NCBI RefSeq assembly: GCF_001187535.1
Contig: NZ_LFIO01001733.1
Location: forward strand, 225,344 to 289,343
Direction of reading: 5' to 3'
Source: Rhizobium ecuadorense
GTDB taxonomy: Bacteria > Pseudomonadota > Alphaproteobacteria > Rhizobiales > Rhizobiaceae
Length of the DNA: 64,000 nucleotides
This document shows positions 44,564-54,841 of the stretch, one piece after another; within the stretch, counting starts at the first letter, position 1; each line of letters begins with the position of its first letter. The position numbers and the translations under genes are program-made. The notes below the pieces were generated by a model that was not told where the DNA came from, did not search any database, and saw nothing but the letters and a program-made list of their open reading frames with translations.

Positions 44564-45460
44564 TCAGGCCGCGGCGATCATCGCGTGATGGCCGCGGAAT
44601 GCGGTGAGCGTGTTGGACAGCAGGCATGCGATCGTCATCGGGCCGACGCCGCCCGGCACCGGCGTGATGGCGCGCGCGTGGCCGGCTTCGCCATACGCCA
44701 CGTCACCGACGATCCGCGATTTTTCGCCGTCCTGGATCCGGTTGATGCCGACGTCGATGACGACTGCGCCGGGCTTGATCCAGTCACCACGAACCAGGCC
44801 CGCCCGACCGGCCGCGACGACAAGAATGTCGGCCGCCCGGCAAAGTTCTGCCGCGTTCCTTGTCTGCGAGTGAACGACCGTGACGGTGCAGTGGGCGTTC
44901 ATCAGCATCTGCGCCATCGGTTTTCCAACGATATTGGACTTGCCGACGATGACAGCATGAAGGCCGGAGAGGCTCTCGCCGAGCGTATCCTTGATGAGCA
45001 TCATGCAGCCGAGAGGGGTGCAGGGAACCAAAGCCGGGTTGCCGGTGGCAAGGCGGCCCGCATTCGACACATGGAAGCCGTCGACATCCTTGTCGGGATT
45101 GATGGCCTGGATCACGGCGTTCGGATCCAAATGCGCCGGCAGCGGCAACTGAACAAGAATTCCATGTACTTCTGCATCATTGTTAAGGTGATGCACGAGG
45201 TCAAGAAGTTCGCCCTGCGTGGTTTCCGCAGCAAGCCGGTATTCGAAGGACCGCATTCCGGCGGCAACCGTCTGACGGTGCTTTGAAGCCACATAAATTG
45301 CGCTTGCCGGGTCGTGCCCCACCAGAACGACGGCCAGACCGGGAACGGCTCCAGTCGTTGCCTGCAGCGTTTTGACATCGGCCTTGATGCGCTCGATGAG
45401 CCTTGCTGCATACTCTTTGCCGTCGATGTTTGCGGCGCGTGTGAATCTGTCCATTCCCAT
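44564..45460 (-). CDS. folD: Methylene-THF dehydrogenase/methenyl-THF cyclohydrolase
   Basis: A 298-residue bifunctional FolD oxidising 5,10-methylene-THF to 10-formyl-THF with NADP. Visible motifs are VGHDPASAIYVASKHR with the catalytic Lys (usual YVxxK), VHGILVQLPLPAHLD, DKDVDGFHVSN, VIVGKSNIVGKPMA for the nucleotide, and ITPVPGGVGPMTIACLL. The start at 45460 is chosen for the GGAG six bases upstream. It lies 86 bases after glyA. Rhizobia carry a housekeeping folD elsewhere, so this is probably a dedicated copy. Confidence 0.92.
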   Translation of the reverse strand: MGMDRFTRAANIDGKEYAARLIERIKADVKTLQATTGAVPGLAVVLVGHDPASAIYVASKHRQTVAAGMRSFEYRLAAETTQGELLDLVHHLNNDAEVHGILVQLPLPAHLDPNAVIQAINPDKDVDGFHVSNAGRLATGNPALVPCTPLGCMMLIKDTLGESLSGLHAVIVGKSNIVGKPMAQMLMNAHCTVTVVHSQTRNAAELCRAADILVVAAGRAGLVRGDWIKPGAVVIDVGINRIQDGEKSRIVGDVAYGEAGHARAITPVPGGVGPMTIACLLSNTLTAFRGHHAMIAAA

Positions 45461-45546
45461 GGTGTGCTCCATTGCATCCAAGCTCGAACCGGCAAAATGC
45501 CGCGCCCGGAGATCTGGGCGGGGCACTTCCGCATGGGTACGTTGCC

Positions 45547-46824
45547 CTAGTGGCCGTAGATCGGGAACTTCGCGGTCAATTCCGCGATCTTTGCCCTGGC
45601 GGTTCCGACGATCTCGTCGGTCCTGCCCTTCGTTTCGGCGTCGATGAGGTCCGCGATGACGTGGCCGAGAACCCGGAACTCCTCTTCCTTCAGGCCGCGC
45701 GTCGTCGCTGCGGAGGAGCCAAGGCGCATGCCGACCCACTCCGGAGGACGTGGACTGTCGCCAGGGATCGGGTTCTTGTTGGAGGTGATGTTCGCCTTGG
45801 CGAGCAGCGTCTCGGCCTGCTTTCCAATCAGTCCTTTGCTCGACAGATCGAGCAGAACGATGTGGGTGTCGGTGCCGCCGGAAACGATGCGAACGCCACG
45901 ATCCGCCAGCGTTTCGGCGAGAACTTTCGCGTTTTCAACGACCTGGCGGGCATAGAGCTTGAAATCGTCGCGAAGGGCTTCACCCAGGCAGATCGCCTTG
46001 GCGGCCAGGACGTTGCTGTGCAGCGATCCCTGGACGCCGGGAAATACCGCGGCTTGCAGCTTCTTGTACCATTCCTCGTTGTTGGTGAGGATCAGGCCGC
46101 CACGCGGACCGCGCAGCGTCTTTGTGGTGGTGCACGTCACGATGTCGGCATGCGGGAACGGCGAAGGATGGACGCCGCCGGCAACGAGGCCGGCGATGTG
46201 GGCCATATCCACCAGGAAATGGGCGCCGACCTTCTTGGCGATCTTCGACATGCGCTCGAAGTCGAGTTCGCGCGGATATGCCGAACCACCGGTGATCAGC
46301 AGCTTCGGGCGGATTTCTTCGGCGATGCGTTCCATCTCATCAAGGTCGATGACCTCGTTCTGCGGGTTGACGCTGTAATTGTTGGCGTCGAACCAGCGGC
46401 CCGACAGGTTCGCCTTCATGCCGTGCGACAGGTGGCCGCCGGCCGCAAGGTCGAGCGAAAGCACCTTTTCGCCTGGCTTCAGAAGCAGGAAGAAGACGGC
46501 CAGGTTGGCCTGCGTCCCCGAGTGCGGCTGGACGTTGGCGTAGCCGCAATTGAACAGTTGCTTGGCGCGGTCGATCGCGGCCTGCTCGGCAATGTCGACG
46601 AACTGCCCGCCACCGTGAAAACGATTGCCCGGATAGCCTTCGAGCGTCTTGTTGGTGATCTCATGGCCCAAGCCGTCCAGAACCGCGCGGCTGACGATAT
46701 TCTCCGAGGCGATGAGCTCAATCTGGTTCTGCTGGCGGGCCCGCTCGGAGGCGAGGGCATCGGCGACGAGTGGATCAGCCTCCTGGACGGTGGTGTTGAA
46801 ATGCACCCTTGCAGCGTTGGTCAT
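45547..46824 (-). CDS. Serine hydroxymethyltransferase-like enzyme with altered active site
   Basis: A 425-residue SHMT-family PLP enzyme, expected to cleave a beta-hydroxy amino acid and give the C1 unit to THF. Conserved: ELIASEN, YANVQPHSGTQAN, LVDMAHIAGL (Asp/His of the PLP site), the PLP Lys in TTTKTLRGPRGG, and GMRLGSS (carboxylate Arg). Altered against E. coli GlyA: Tyr55 is Thr (ITNKTLEGYPG), Tyr65 is His (GNRFHGG), and His228, just before the Lys, is Thr. So it may act on another substrate such as 2-methylserine (a D-alanine-forming reaction is known in this family). GGAG lies seven bases before the ATG. Divergent from lysR. Confidence 0.85.
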   Translation of the reverse strand: MTNAARVHFNTTVQEADPLVADALASERARQQNQIELIASENIVSRAVLDGLGHEITNKTLEGYPGNRFHGGGQFVDIAEQAAIDRAKQLFNCGYANVQPHSGTQANLAVFFLLLKPGEKVLSLDLAAGGHLSHGMKANLSGRWFDANNYSVNPQNEVIDLDEMERIAEEIRPKLLITGGSAYPRELDFERMSKIAKKVGAHFLVDMAHIAGLVAGGVHPSPFPHADIVTCTTTKTLRGPRGGLILTNNEEWYKKLQAAVFPGVQGSLHSNVLAAKAICLGEALRDDFKLYARQVVENAKVLAETLADRGVRIVSGGTDTHIVLLDLSSKGLIGKQAETLLAKANITSNKNPIPGDSPRPPEWVGMRLGSSAATTRGLKEEEFRVLGHVIADLIDAETKGRTDEIVGTARAKIAELTAKFPIYGH

Positions 46825-46950
46825 CTGAGTTCTCCAATTCCTCGAATTCGTGAGGCGAACCCTAGATCGATCGAAACACCAGAAAAAGTTAATAATATTT
46901 GCTTATACGTTCAGACATGCTAATGATTTCGAAGCTGCGAGGAGGTCGTT

Positions 46951-47847
46951 ATGGATGTCGGACGTCTGCGAGCACTGCGTGAACTGTCGATCCGCAAGAC
47001 CATGGCGGCGGTGGCAGAAGCCTTACACGTCTCGCCGTCGGCCGTGTCGCAGCAAATTGCGCTTCTTGAAGAAGAGGTGGGCATACGGCTCGTCGAGCGA
47101 CGCGGGCGGGGCGTTGTCATGACGCCCGCCGGCCAGCAACTGGTGCTGCGGGCAGAGAAGATCCTCATCGAAATCGAATCGGCGAAAGCCGACATCGCCG
47201 AATTGAAAAGCGTCGTTTCCGGCGAACTTCGGGTGGCGGCGTTTCCTTCCGTGGCGGCCGCCGTCATTCCGAAGGTCGTCTACGATCTCGCCGAAAGGCA
47301 CCCTCACCTCACCGTCCAATTCGAAGAAATGGAGCCGGGCGAAAGCGTTGCCGCGCTGCGAAGCTGGCAGACGGATGTCGCGATTATCGATGACCTGAAT
47401 ATACCGACCGGCGCGCTCGATCCCAACATCGAGACGATTTTCCTGATGGAGGACGTCTTCAACGTCATGGTCTCCAAGGATCACAGGCTGTCGGAGCGGC
47501 CGACCGTTGGCCTGCATGAGCTTCGGGAGGACCGGTGGGCGATCGACACCGCTTCCGACACCTATACGAGGATGCTGGTGGAGGCCTGTCAGGAAGAGGG
47601 CTTCAAGCCCAACATCGTGGCGAGGTGCAAGGGATTCGAAGTGACCATTGCGCTGATCCGGCAGAATTACGGCATCTCGATCCTGCCTGGCCTGCGCGCC
47701 AGCTATGATCTCGAAGACGTCTGGGTCTGCAGGCTCGTTCCAGAAATCCGCCGGAGGATATTTATCGCCTTCCGCAAAGAGGAAAAGCGCAGTCCGGCCC
47801 TTCAGGTGTTCCTTGACCGAATGGCCGAGAAGCCGCCGCTGTCTTGA
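46951..47847 (+). CDS. LysR family transcriptional regulator
   Basis: A 298-residue LysR protein. The N-terminal winged helix is LRELSIRKTMAAVAEALHVSPSAVSQQIALLEEEVG, in two parts around the turn. Residues ~92-290 form the periplasmic-binding-like effector domain (GELRVAAFPSVAAAVIPKVV; DVAIIDDL). GAGGAGG precedes the ATG. It is divergent from glyA with a 126-base AT-rich gap holding the likely promoter pair, and it also sits upstream of the ABC transporter operon. It probably activates one or both operons in response to an amino acid. Confidence 0.9.
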   Translation: MDVGRLRALRELSIRKTMAAVAEALHVSPSAVSQQIALLEEEVGIRLVERRGRGVVMTPAGQQLVLRAEKILIEIESAKADIAELKSVVSGELRVAAFPSVAAAVIPKVVYDLAERHPHLTVQFEEMEPGESVAALRSWQTDVAIIDDLNIPTGALDPNIETIFLMEDVFNVMVSKDHRLSERPTVGLHELREDRWAIDTASDTYTRMLVEACQEEGFKPNIVARCKGFEVTIALIRQNYGISILPGLRASYDLEDVWVCRLVPEIRRRIFIAFRKEEKRSPALQVFLDRMAEKPPLS

Positions 47848-48152
47848 CGCTGGGTGCCGGCGCAACCAGCCCCATGCCGACCACCTCAACATGGCATCCA
47901 GGCGACAAAACAACAGATTTCCTAATGTATCACCTCAGGAGAATTAAGTAGATTTGAATGAACCCCACTCCTACTCTCCATCTGCCAATTGATGGGACTG
48001 GGAGCGAGGATCGCGCGCAGACCTTGGCCAATAGTGGGAACGACGCAGTCAGAAAGGCGATAACGCCTCCAGCGTCTTACCGGACTTTCGATCGAGCCAT
48101 CGCTCATTGATTTGGCGTCACCATCACTACGCGATCCGAAAGGGGAACTTCG
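47848..48152. other. Intergenic region before the ABC transporter operon
   Basis: About 300 bases. The last 50 include AAAGGGGAAC before the aapJ-like ATG. The middle has no supported gene; a 61-codon minus frame is an artefact. The promoter of the transporter/dsdA operon should be here, but no clear box pair was recognised. Confidence 0.45.
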
Positions 48153-49184
48153 ATGAAACTACTCAAAATCCTGACTGCCGGCGTTTTCGCAGGCGTTGCG
48201 TTCACGGCGGCCAATGCTTCCGCCTCCGTTCTCGACACGGTCAAGCAGCGCGGTGTGCTCAACTGCGGCACCGACAACACCGCTCCCGGCTTCGGCTATC
48301 TCAATACCACGACCGGACAGATGGAAGGGCTCGACGTCGACTTCTGCAAAGCGGTTGCCGCCGGCGTTCTCGGCGACGCCTCCAAGGTCAAGTTCATCAC
48401 GGTGACCGACAAGAGCCGCTTTGATGCTGTCCTCACCGGCCAGGTCGATGTCGTCTTCGCCCACACCACGATCAAACCGGCGCGCGAATCGTCAATCGCG
48501 ATCGATTTTCTGCCGATCAACTTCTACGACGGCACCGGCCTCATGGTGAAAACTGATGCCGGGATCAAGGAATTCGCAGACCTCGATGGCGCAACGATCT
48601 GCACCACCCAGGGATCGGCCACCGAGACGGTTCTGGCTGCTGCCTTCAAGGCGCGTGGCTGGAAGGACTCCAAGGTCCTGACCTATGAAAACCTCGAGAA
48701 GCTTTTCTCCGCTCTCAACGCGGGTCGTTGCAATGCGATGAGCACCGACAGATCAGCCCTTGCCGCCTGGGCGGGGAATGCGCCGAAGCCTGCCGACTAT
48801 CTGATCCTCCCGGATACGCTGGACAAGTCCCCGTTCGGCGGCTTCGTGGCTGCCAACGACTCCAAGTGGCGCAACGCGCTGCGCTGGATCGAATACGGCC
48901 TCTTCCAGGCCGAGGAGTCCGAGATCACCCAGGCCAATCTGGCCGAAAAGCTGAAGAGCGAAGATCCCTTCATTCAGAAGTTCCTCGGTGTCGGCGGCGG
49001 CTACGGCAAGGACTTCGGCCTCTCCGACGACTTCATTGCTCAGGCGATCAAGGCCGTCGGCAACTACGGCGAGGCCTATGATCGCAACCTCGGTCCGAAG
49101 ACCAAGATGTATCTCGACCGCAACGGCACGCCGAACGCCTTGTGGACGCAGGGTGGCGCCATCTACTCGCCGCTCTGGAACTGA
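48153..49184 (+). CDS. Amino-acid ABC transporter substrate-binding protein (AapJ-like)
   Basis: A 343-residue periplasmic binding protein. Residues 1-24 are a signal peptide (MKLLKILTAGVFAGVAFTAA, cut near ASA-S). The mature protein starts with VLDTVKQRGVLNCGTDNTAPGFG, the fingerprint of AapJ/BztA general amino-acid binders, and has GLDVDFCKAVAAGVLGD and AQAIKAVGNYGEAYDRNLG. It delivers the substrate to the permeases encoded next. The operon ends in dsdA, so D-serine or a related neutral amino acid is the likely ligand. Confidence 0.9.
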   Translation: MKLLKILTAGVFAGVAFTAANASASVLDTVKQRGVLNCGTDNTAPGFGYLNTTTGQMEGLDVDFCKAVAAGVLGDASKVKFITVTDKSRFDAVLTGQVDVVFAHTTIKPARESSIAIDFLPINFYDGTGLMVKTDAGIKEFADLDGATICTTQGSATETVLAAAFKARGWKDSKVLTYENLEKLFSALNAGRCNAMSTDRSALAAWAGNAPKPADYLILPDTLDKSPFGGFVAANDSKWRNALRWIEYGLFQAEESEITQANLAEKLKSEDPFIQKFLGVGGGYGKDFGLSDDFIAQAIKAVGNYGEAYDRNLGPKTKMYLDRNGTPNALWTQGGAIYSPLWN

Positions 49185-49241
49185 TGCCGGCCGGGGGTCG
49201 GAACCACAACGTTTCGCCCCCCAAGCTCTTGGAGCCTGAAC

Positions 49242-50456
49242 ATGACAATCCACGAAACGAATGCGATCCGCGGCATGGCAGAGAGTGATAGACTGAGGTC
49301 GCGACGCCTGCGCAATCGCATCCGGCACGAAGCGATCCAGCTCGGAATCGTCGCTCTGGTCGTCGTGCTGCTCGGCATCCTGGCATATGCGGTCAAGGCG
49401 GGCCTTGCCGAGAAGGGCATACGGTTCAGCTTCTCCTTTCTTGCCAACACCGCCGGCTTCGATATCAGCGAAGGATGGACGCTGACGTCTGGTGAAGGCT
49501 TCGTCCCCAACCTCGCCCAGTTCTCTTCGGACATGTCGATCGCGTCGGCTTTCGTCACAGGCATTTTCAACACCGCCAAGATCGCACTGCTGGCAATCAT
49601 CCTCAGCACGATCCTCGGAACGATGCTCGGCGTCGGCCGTCTCTCCACGAACTGGGTGGTGCGAAACCTCTGTTTCTGGATCGTCGAGTTCGTCCGCAAC
49701 ACGCCGCTGCTCATACAGCTCGTCTTCTGGTATTTCGCAGTCGTCCTGCACTTTCCTCCAATGGCGTCTGCAGCAAAGCTCTACGGCGGCCTTATCGTCA
49801 GCCAGCAGGGCATATACGTCCCCACGCTGTCTTGGACCGGCGGCGCATCCACCCTTTCGCTTATCCTGGTCACCGCCACAGGAGTGTCGGCCTTGGGCGC
49901 AATATTCGACCCCATCCGTGGAGCGCGGCGGATATGCGTCGGCGCGGCGGTCGTCTGCCTCGGGCTGCTGGTCGCGACCGGCGGGATGACGGTGAATTTC
50001 CCCGTCGCCAACAAGTTCAAGGCCAGCGGGGGAACCAGCATCAGCCCGGAGATGGCGGCCCTTCTGCTTGCCATCGTCGTGAGCAGCGCTTCCTTCATCG
50101 CCGAAACCGTCCGCGGCGCGATCGACGCTCTTCCGAAGGCCCAATGGGAAGCCGCAGGATCGCTTGGGCTCAGCCGGCGCGACACCGTCAACGACATCAT
50201 CCTTCCGCAAGTGTTCCGCGTCGTTCTCCCCTCCTTCGGCAATCAGTATATCAGCCTGACCAAGAACACCGCGCTCGGGATCGCGGTCGGATATCCGGAT
50301 CTGTTCAACATTTACGGGACGATCGCCAATCAGACCGGCCACAGCCTTGAGGGCATCATCATCGTCATGGCGTCCTACCTGATCCTCAGCTGGATCATCA
50401 GTTCGTCGGTGTACTGGGCGAACCGCCGTCTTAACCCCATGGGAGTGTCGCAATGA
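49242..50456 (+). CDS. Amino-acid ABC transporter permease (AapQ-like)
   Basis: A 404-residue inner-membrane permease, longer than minimal His/Glu permeases, as is usual for AapQ. Hydrophobic helices are evident from ELGIVALVVVLLGILAYAVK-like residues 40-60 onward. The ATPase-contact EAA loop is EAAGSLGLSRRDTVNDIILP near the C-terminus, and the LIQLVFWYFAVVL segment is typical. Its stop overlaps the next permease by ATGA, giving a coupled heterodimer. Confidence 0.9.
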   Translation: MTIHETNAIRGMAESDRLRSRRLRNRIRHEAIQLGIVALVVVLLGILAYAVKAGLAEKGIRFSFSFLANTAGFDISEGWTLTSGEGFVPNLAQFSSDMSIASAFVTGIFNTAKIALLAIILSTILGTMLGVGRLSTNWVVRNLCFWIVEFVRNTPLLIQLVFWYFAVVLHFPPMASAAKLYGGLIVSQQGIYVPTLSWTGGASTLSLILVTATGVSALGAIFDPIRGARRICVGAAVVCLGLLVATGGMTVNFPVANKFKASGGTSISPEMAALLLAIVVSSASFIAETVRGAIDALPKAQWEAAGSLGLSRRDTVNDIILPQVFRVVLPSFGNQYISLTKNTALGIAVGYPDLFNIYGTIANQTGHSLEGIIIVMASYLILSWIISSSVYWANRRLNPMGVSQ

Positions 50457-51580
50457 TCGCCACCTCAATAAAGTGGACCCGCCACAACCTGTTCGGAAAG
50501 CCTTTCGACGTCGCCCTGTCGCTGCTGGTCATTCCCGGCGCGCTCTGGCTCGCCTATTCGATCCTTGACTGGGCGCTCACCACGGCAAGGTGGGATATCA
50601 TCGTGCAGAGCCTGCGGGTGTTGATGATCGGCGTTTTTCCCGCCGATCAGGCGTGGCGCGCATGGACGGCCTCGGCGATCATCGCAGCGACCCTCGGCGC
50701 CGGTCTCGGCTGCGTGTTTTCGTTCAAGCCTCACCATGGGCTGGTTCTCGTTCTCGTGCCGTTGCTGCTTTTGATCGCCGATCATGGCGATCCGCAGAAC
50801 GCCCTGTCTGCGGCAGGCGTCGTTGCCGCAACCTCGCTGGGATGGGTGCTGACGTCGTATGTGCCATTGTCCAGGAAGGCGATGCCCGCCGCGGCGTTCA
50901 CCGGCTTCATCGTCGTCGTGGCGGTCATGGCGCCTCCGGGCGTGGGGCTCTGGGGCGGACTTCTTCTCAGCGTCCTGCTGACGCTGGTGACGTCGGTCCT
51001 GTCCCTGCCGATCGGTATCCTGCTCGCATTCGGACGGCAGAGCCGGCTCTCAAGCCTGCGGATTATTTCCTCCTGGTATATCGAGGTGATGCGGTCGGTC
51101 CCGCTCATCCTCGTCGTCTACTGGATCTGGATCCTGATGCCGGTCCTTGCGCCGCAGTGGGGACTGGCCGACGTCGCGCGCGGCATGATCGGGTTCACGA
51201 TCTTCTATTCCGCCTACGTCGCCGAATACGTGCGGAGCGGCCTTCAGGCGGTTCCCCGCGCTCAGATCGAGGCGGCAAAGTCTCTCGGCATCAGCGAATT
51301 CGACATCAACCGCTCGATCGTTCTGCCGCAGGCACTTCGGGTCGTGGTCGCTCCGCTGGTCGGCAACGTGCTCGACATCTTCAACTCGGCGCCGCTCGTC
51401 TTCATCATCGGACTGACGGATTTTCTCCGCGCAGGGCAGATGATCCTGGCAAACCCACAATATGGCGACCGGACCTTCGAAGTCCTCTCCTTCCTGCTCA
51501 TCACCTATTTCCTGGTCGGCTCGATGATCACCTATGCCGCAAGAAAGCTCGAAGACCATATGGCAACGAGTACCCGGTGA
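50453..51580 (+). CDS. Amino-acid ABC transporter permease (AapM-like)
   Basis: A 375-residue permease with about eight hydrophobic helices. The EAA loop is EAAKSLGISEFDINRSIVLP, and the MRSVPLILVVYWIWIL block is typical of the second Aap/Bzt permease. It begins within an ATGA overlap with the AapQ-like gene. Together they form the membrane channel for the AapJ-like binding protein. Confidence 0.9.
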   Translation: MIATSIKWTRHNLFGKPFDVALSLLVIPGALWLAYSILDWALTTARWDIIVQSLRVLMIGVFPADQAWRAWTASAIIAATLGAGLGCVFSFKPHHGLVLVLVPLLLLIADHGDPQNALSAAGVVAATSLGWVLTSYVPLSRKAMPAAAFTGFIVVVAVMAPPGVGLWGGLLLSVLLTLVTSVLSLPIGILLAFGRQSRLSSLRIISSWYIEVMRSVPLILVVYWIWILMPVLAPQWGLADVARGMIGFTIFYSAYVAEYVRSGLQAVPRAQIEAAKSLGISEFDINRSIVLPQALRVVVAPLVGNVLDIFNSAPLVFIIGLTDFLRAGQMILANPQYGDRTFEVLSFLLITYFLVGSMITYAARKLEDHMATSTR

Positions 51581-51605
51581 GCCGATCCAACACGGAGACA
51601 TCACG

Positions 51606-52364
<759 letters not shown>

Positions 52365-52386
52365 CCAACCGCAGCCCGGCTCACGA

Positions 52387-53724
52387 ATGGAAATGTCCAT
52401 GAACACCATACTGCCCAGTGCTCCCGCTCGCGCTGATGTTCTCGCGGGCCGACCGACCCTCTGGCTCAATCCATCCTACCGGAAACAGGCGATCGATACC
52501 TCGGACCTGCCGGTTTCACCGGCCGATGTGAAGAGCGCGCGCCAGAACTGGCAGCGCTTGGCGCCGCTTCTTGCCGAATGCTTTCCGGAACTGAAGGATA
52601 CGGGCGGCGAAATCCGCTCCGAACTGGTAGAACTCAAGGAACTCCGCGAGGCGCTCGGCTATCGAACGAGAGAGTTCGGCAACGTCTTCATCAAGGCCGA
52701 CAGCCACCTGCCGGTTGCCGGCTCGATCAAGGCGCGCGGCGGCGTCTACGAGGTTTTCCTGTTTGCCGAAAGTCTCGCCCGTCAGAAGGGACTGCTCGCT
52801 GACGGCGAGGATATCCGGAAGCTGGCAACCGAAGAGGCCCGCTCGTTATTTTCAAGCAATAGCGTGGCGGTGGGCAGCACCGGAAATCTCGGCTTGAGCG
52901 TCGGCATCGCCGCGCGCGCGCTCGGCTTCAAGGCCACGGTTCACATGTCGTCCGACGCCAAGGCCTGGAAGGTCGAGCGCCTGCGGAAGCTCGGCGTCGA
53001 TGCCATCCAGCATGAGGCGGACTACACGACAGCCGTCGAAAACGCCCGCGACATCGCCGACGCCGATCCGACGATCTATTTCGTCGACGACGAACAGTCC
53101 CGGCACCTGTTCCTCGGTTACAGCGCAGCGGCGTCGGAGCTGGCCGCGCAACTCGACGAGCGTGGGATAACGATCGACGAGGAAAATCCGCTCTTCCTCT
53201 ACCTGCCCTGCGGCATCGGTGGAGCACCGGGCGGCGTCGCCTTCGGTGCCAAAGCGATCTTCGGCGACAACGTGCACGCCTTCTTCGTCGAGCCGGTTCA
53301 GTCGCCCTGCGCCCTCGTCCACATGATGTCGGGTTCGCAGGAACTGGTGTCGGTCTACGACGTCGGCCTGACCAACAAGACCGAAGCCGACGGCATGGCC
53401 GTCGCCCGCATGTCGGCCTTCGTGGCCAATGTGATGCGCGAGATGCTCGCCGGCGTCTACACGGCCGCCGACGACGATCTGTTCAAGCTGCTTCGCATGG
53501 CCTGGATCACCCAAAGGCAGAAGCTGGAGCCTTCGGCCGCCGCCGCCTTGCTCGGCCCCGACTTCCTCTTGCGTCACAGGGAAGGCCGGCGTTTCCAGGC
53601 TGAACAGGGCATCGAGGAAAAGAAGATGTCGCGGGCGACGCACATCCTCTGGACGACGGGCGGTTCGTTCGTCCCGGAGGAGCAGTTCCAGAACTTCCTT
53701 CGTCAGGCGGAAGCCCTCACTTAG
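52387..53724 (+). CDS. dsdA: D-serine dehydratase
   Basis: A 445-residue fold type II PLP enzyme converting D-serine to pyruvate and ammonia. The PLP Lys is in VAGSIKARGGVYEVF, the Gly/Ser phosphate loop in AVGSTGNLGLSVGIAARALG, the LPCGIGGAPGGVAFG stretch is typical of DsdA, and the end has LWTTGGSFVPEEQF. Length matches E. coli DsdA. ATGs at 52387 and 52399 are both possible starts. It follows the ABC ATPase by 22 bases in one operon, which points to uptake and breakdown of D-serine or a similar D-amino acid. Confidence 0.9.
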   Translation: MEMSMNTILPSAPARADVLAGRPTLWLNPSYRKQAIDTSDLPVSPADVKSARQNWQRLAPLLAECFPELKDTGGEIRSELVELKELREALGYRTREFGNVFIKADSHLPVAGSIKARGGVYEVFLFAESLARQKGLLADGEDIRKLATEEARSLFSSNSVAVGSTGNLGLSVGIAARALGFKATVHMSSDAKAWKVERLRKLGVDAIQHEADYTTAVENARDIADADPTIYFVDDEQSRHLFLGYSAAASELAAQLDERGITIDEENPLFLYLPCGIGGAPGGVAFGAKAIFGDNVHAFFVEPVQSPCALVHMMSGSQELVSVYDVGLTNKTEADGMAVARMSAFVANVMREMLAGVYTAADDDLFKLLRMAWITQRQKLEPSAAAALLGPDFLLRHREGRRFQAEQGIEEKKMSRATHILWTTGGSFVPEEQFQNFLRQAEALT

Positions 53725-53848
53725 TCCCACATGCCGAATGGTGCCACAGGCGCGGCTCTCGAAAGATCCGCGCCTGTCGACCTGACTGCCACTACCTTAG
53801 GTCTCAGTTTTCATGCATGTCGATAGCGCAAAGTCTCGCACGACGGCT

Positions 53849-54838
53849 TCAGAACCGACGCGGGCCTTCCGGTTTGTTTCCGACGATCCCGTCGATCCGG
53901 TCCAGCACCTCAGGCGTCATCTTCTGCCTGTGCGAAAGGGCCGAGAGATTGTCCTGCAGCTGGCTGGCGCGCGAGGCGCCGAGAATGACGGTGGAGACGT
54001 TGCGATTGGCGAGGCACCACAGCAAAGCGAGATGGGTAATCGACAGGCCGATCTCGTCGGCAAGCCTGGCGAGTTCGCCAACCTGTTTGAGCTGGGCGCG
54101 GCCGGCGTCGCTGGACCATTTCTCCTTCAGCCATTCATAGCCCGGCAGGTTCATACGGCTGTCGGCCGGCACGCCGTTATTGTATTTGCCGGTCAGGACG
54201 CCGGAGGCGAGTGGCGACCAGATCGTGGTGCCGAGGCCGATGAGGTCGTAGAGCGGCAGATAGTCGGATTCGACCTTCTGGCGTTCGAAGATATTGTACT
54301 GCGGCTGCTCCATGGTCGGCGGCGTGATGCGAAGATCGCGGGCCACGGCATAGGCTTCCGTCAGTTGCTGCGCCGACCATTCCGACGTCCCCCAATAGAG
54401 CACCTTGCCCTGGGCGACGAGATCGTGCATCGCCCGCACCGTTTCCTCGACCGGCGTATCGATATCCGGGCGGTGGCAGAAATAGAGGTCGAGGTAATCG
54501 ACCTGAAGTCTCTTCAGCGCGGCATGGCAGGCATCGGTCACGTGCTTGCGCGACAGGCCGCGCTGCGTCGGCTTCTGGCCGCCCCAGAAGACCTTGCTCG
54601 AGACGACGAAGCTGTCGCGGCTCCAGCCAAGCGATTTCAGCGCCTCGCCCATGACGATTTCGGACTTGCCGCTCTCATAGCCTTCGGCATTGTCGAAGAA
54701 GTTCACCCCGTTGTCATAGGCAAGCTTCATGAGGTCGACGGCATCGCCTCCATGGACCTGCTTGCCGAATGTCACCCATGAGCCGAACGAGAACTCGCTC
54801 ACTTGCAGACCCGACTTTCCCAGACGACGATATTCCAT
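53849..54838 (-). CDS. Aldo/keto reductase (potassium-channel beta-subunit type)
   Basis: A 329-residue AKR. The catalytic set is visible: Asp and Tyr in FFDNAEGYESGKSE, Lys in FVVSSKVFWGG and His in LDLYFCHRPD. LVAQGKVLYWGTSEWSAQQ and TVILGASRASQLQDNL (NADPH phosphate site) are typical of the YghZ/Kv-beta branch, which reduces aldehydes such as methylglyoxal. The second ATG (54838) is favoured after GGGAGCTGC. It converges on the dsdA operon and faces ntrC across a 540-base gap; it could be either the last gene of the foreign block or native. Confidence 0.88.
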   Translation of the reverse strand: MEYRRLGKSGLQVSEFSFGSWVTFGKQVHGGDAVDLMKLAYDNGVNFFDNAEGYESGKSEIVMGEALKSLGWSRDSFVVSSKVFWGGQKPTQRGLSRKHVTDACHAALKRLQVDYLDLYFCHRPDIDTPVEETVRAMHDLVAQGKVLYWGTSEWSAQQLTEAYAVARDLRITPPTMEQPQYNIFERQKVESDYLPLYDLIGLGTTIWSPLASGVLTGKYNNGVPADSRMNLPGYEWLKEKWSSDAGRAQLKQVGELARLADEIGLSITHLALLWCLANRNVSTVILGASRASQLQDNLSALSHRQKMTPEVLDRIDGIVGNKPEGPRRF

Positions 54839-54841
54839 CAT

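Noticed and set aside
47922..48107. A 61-codon minus-strand gene before the ABC transporter
   Set aside because: No ribosome site, no family resemblance, and it occupies the region where the transporter promoter is needed.
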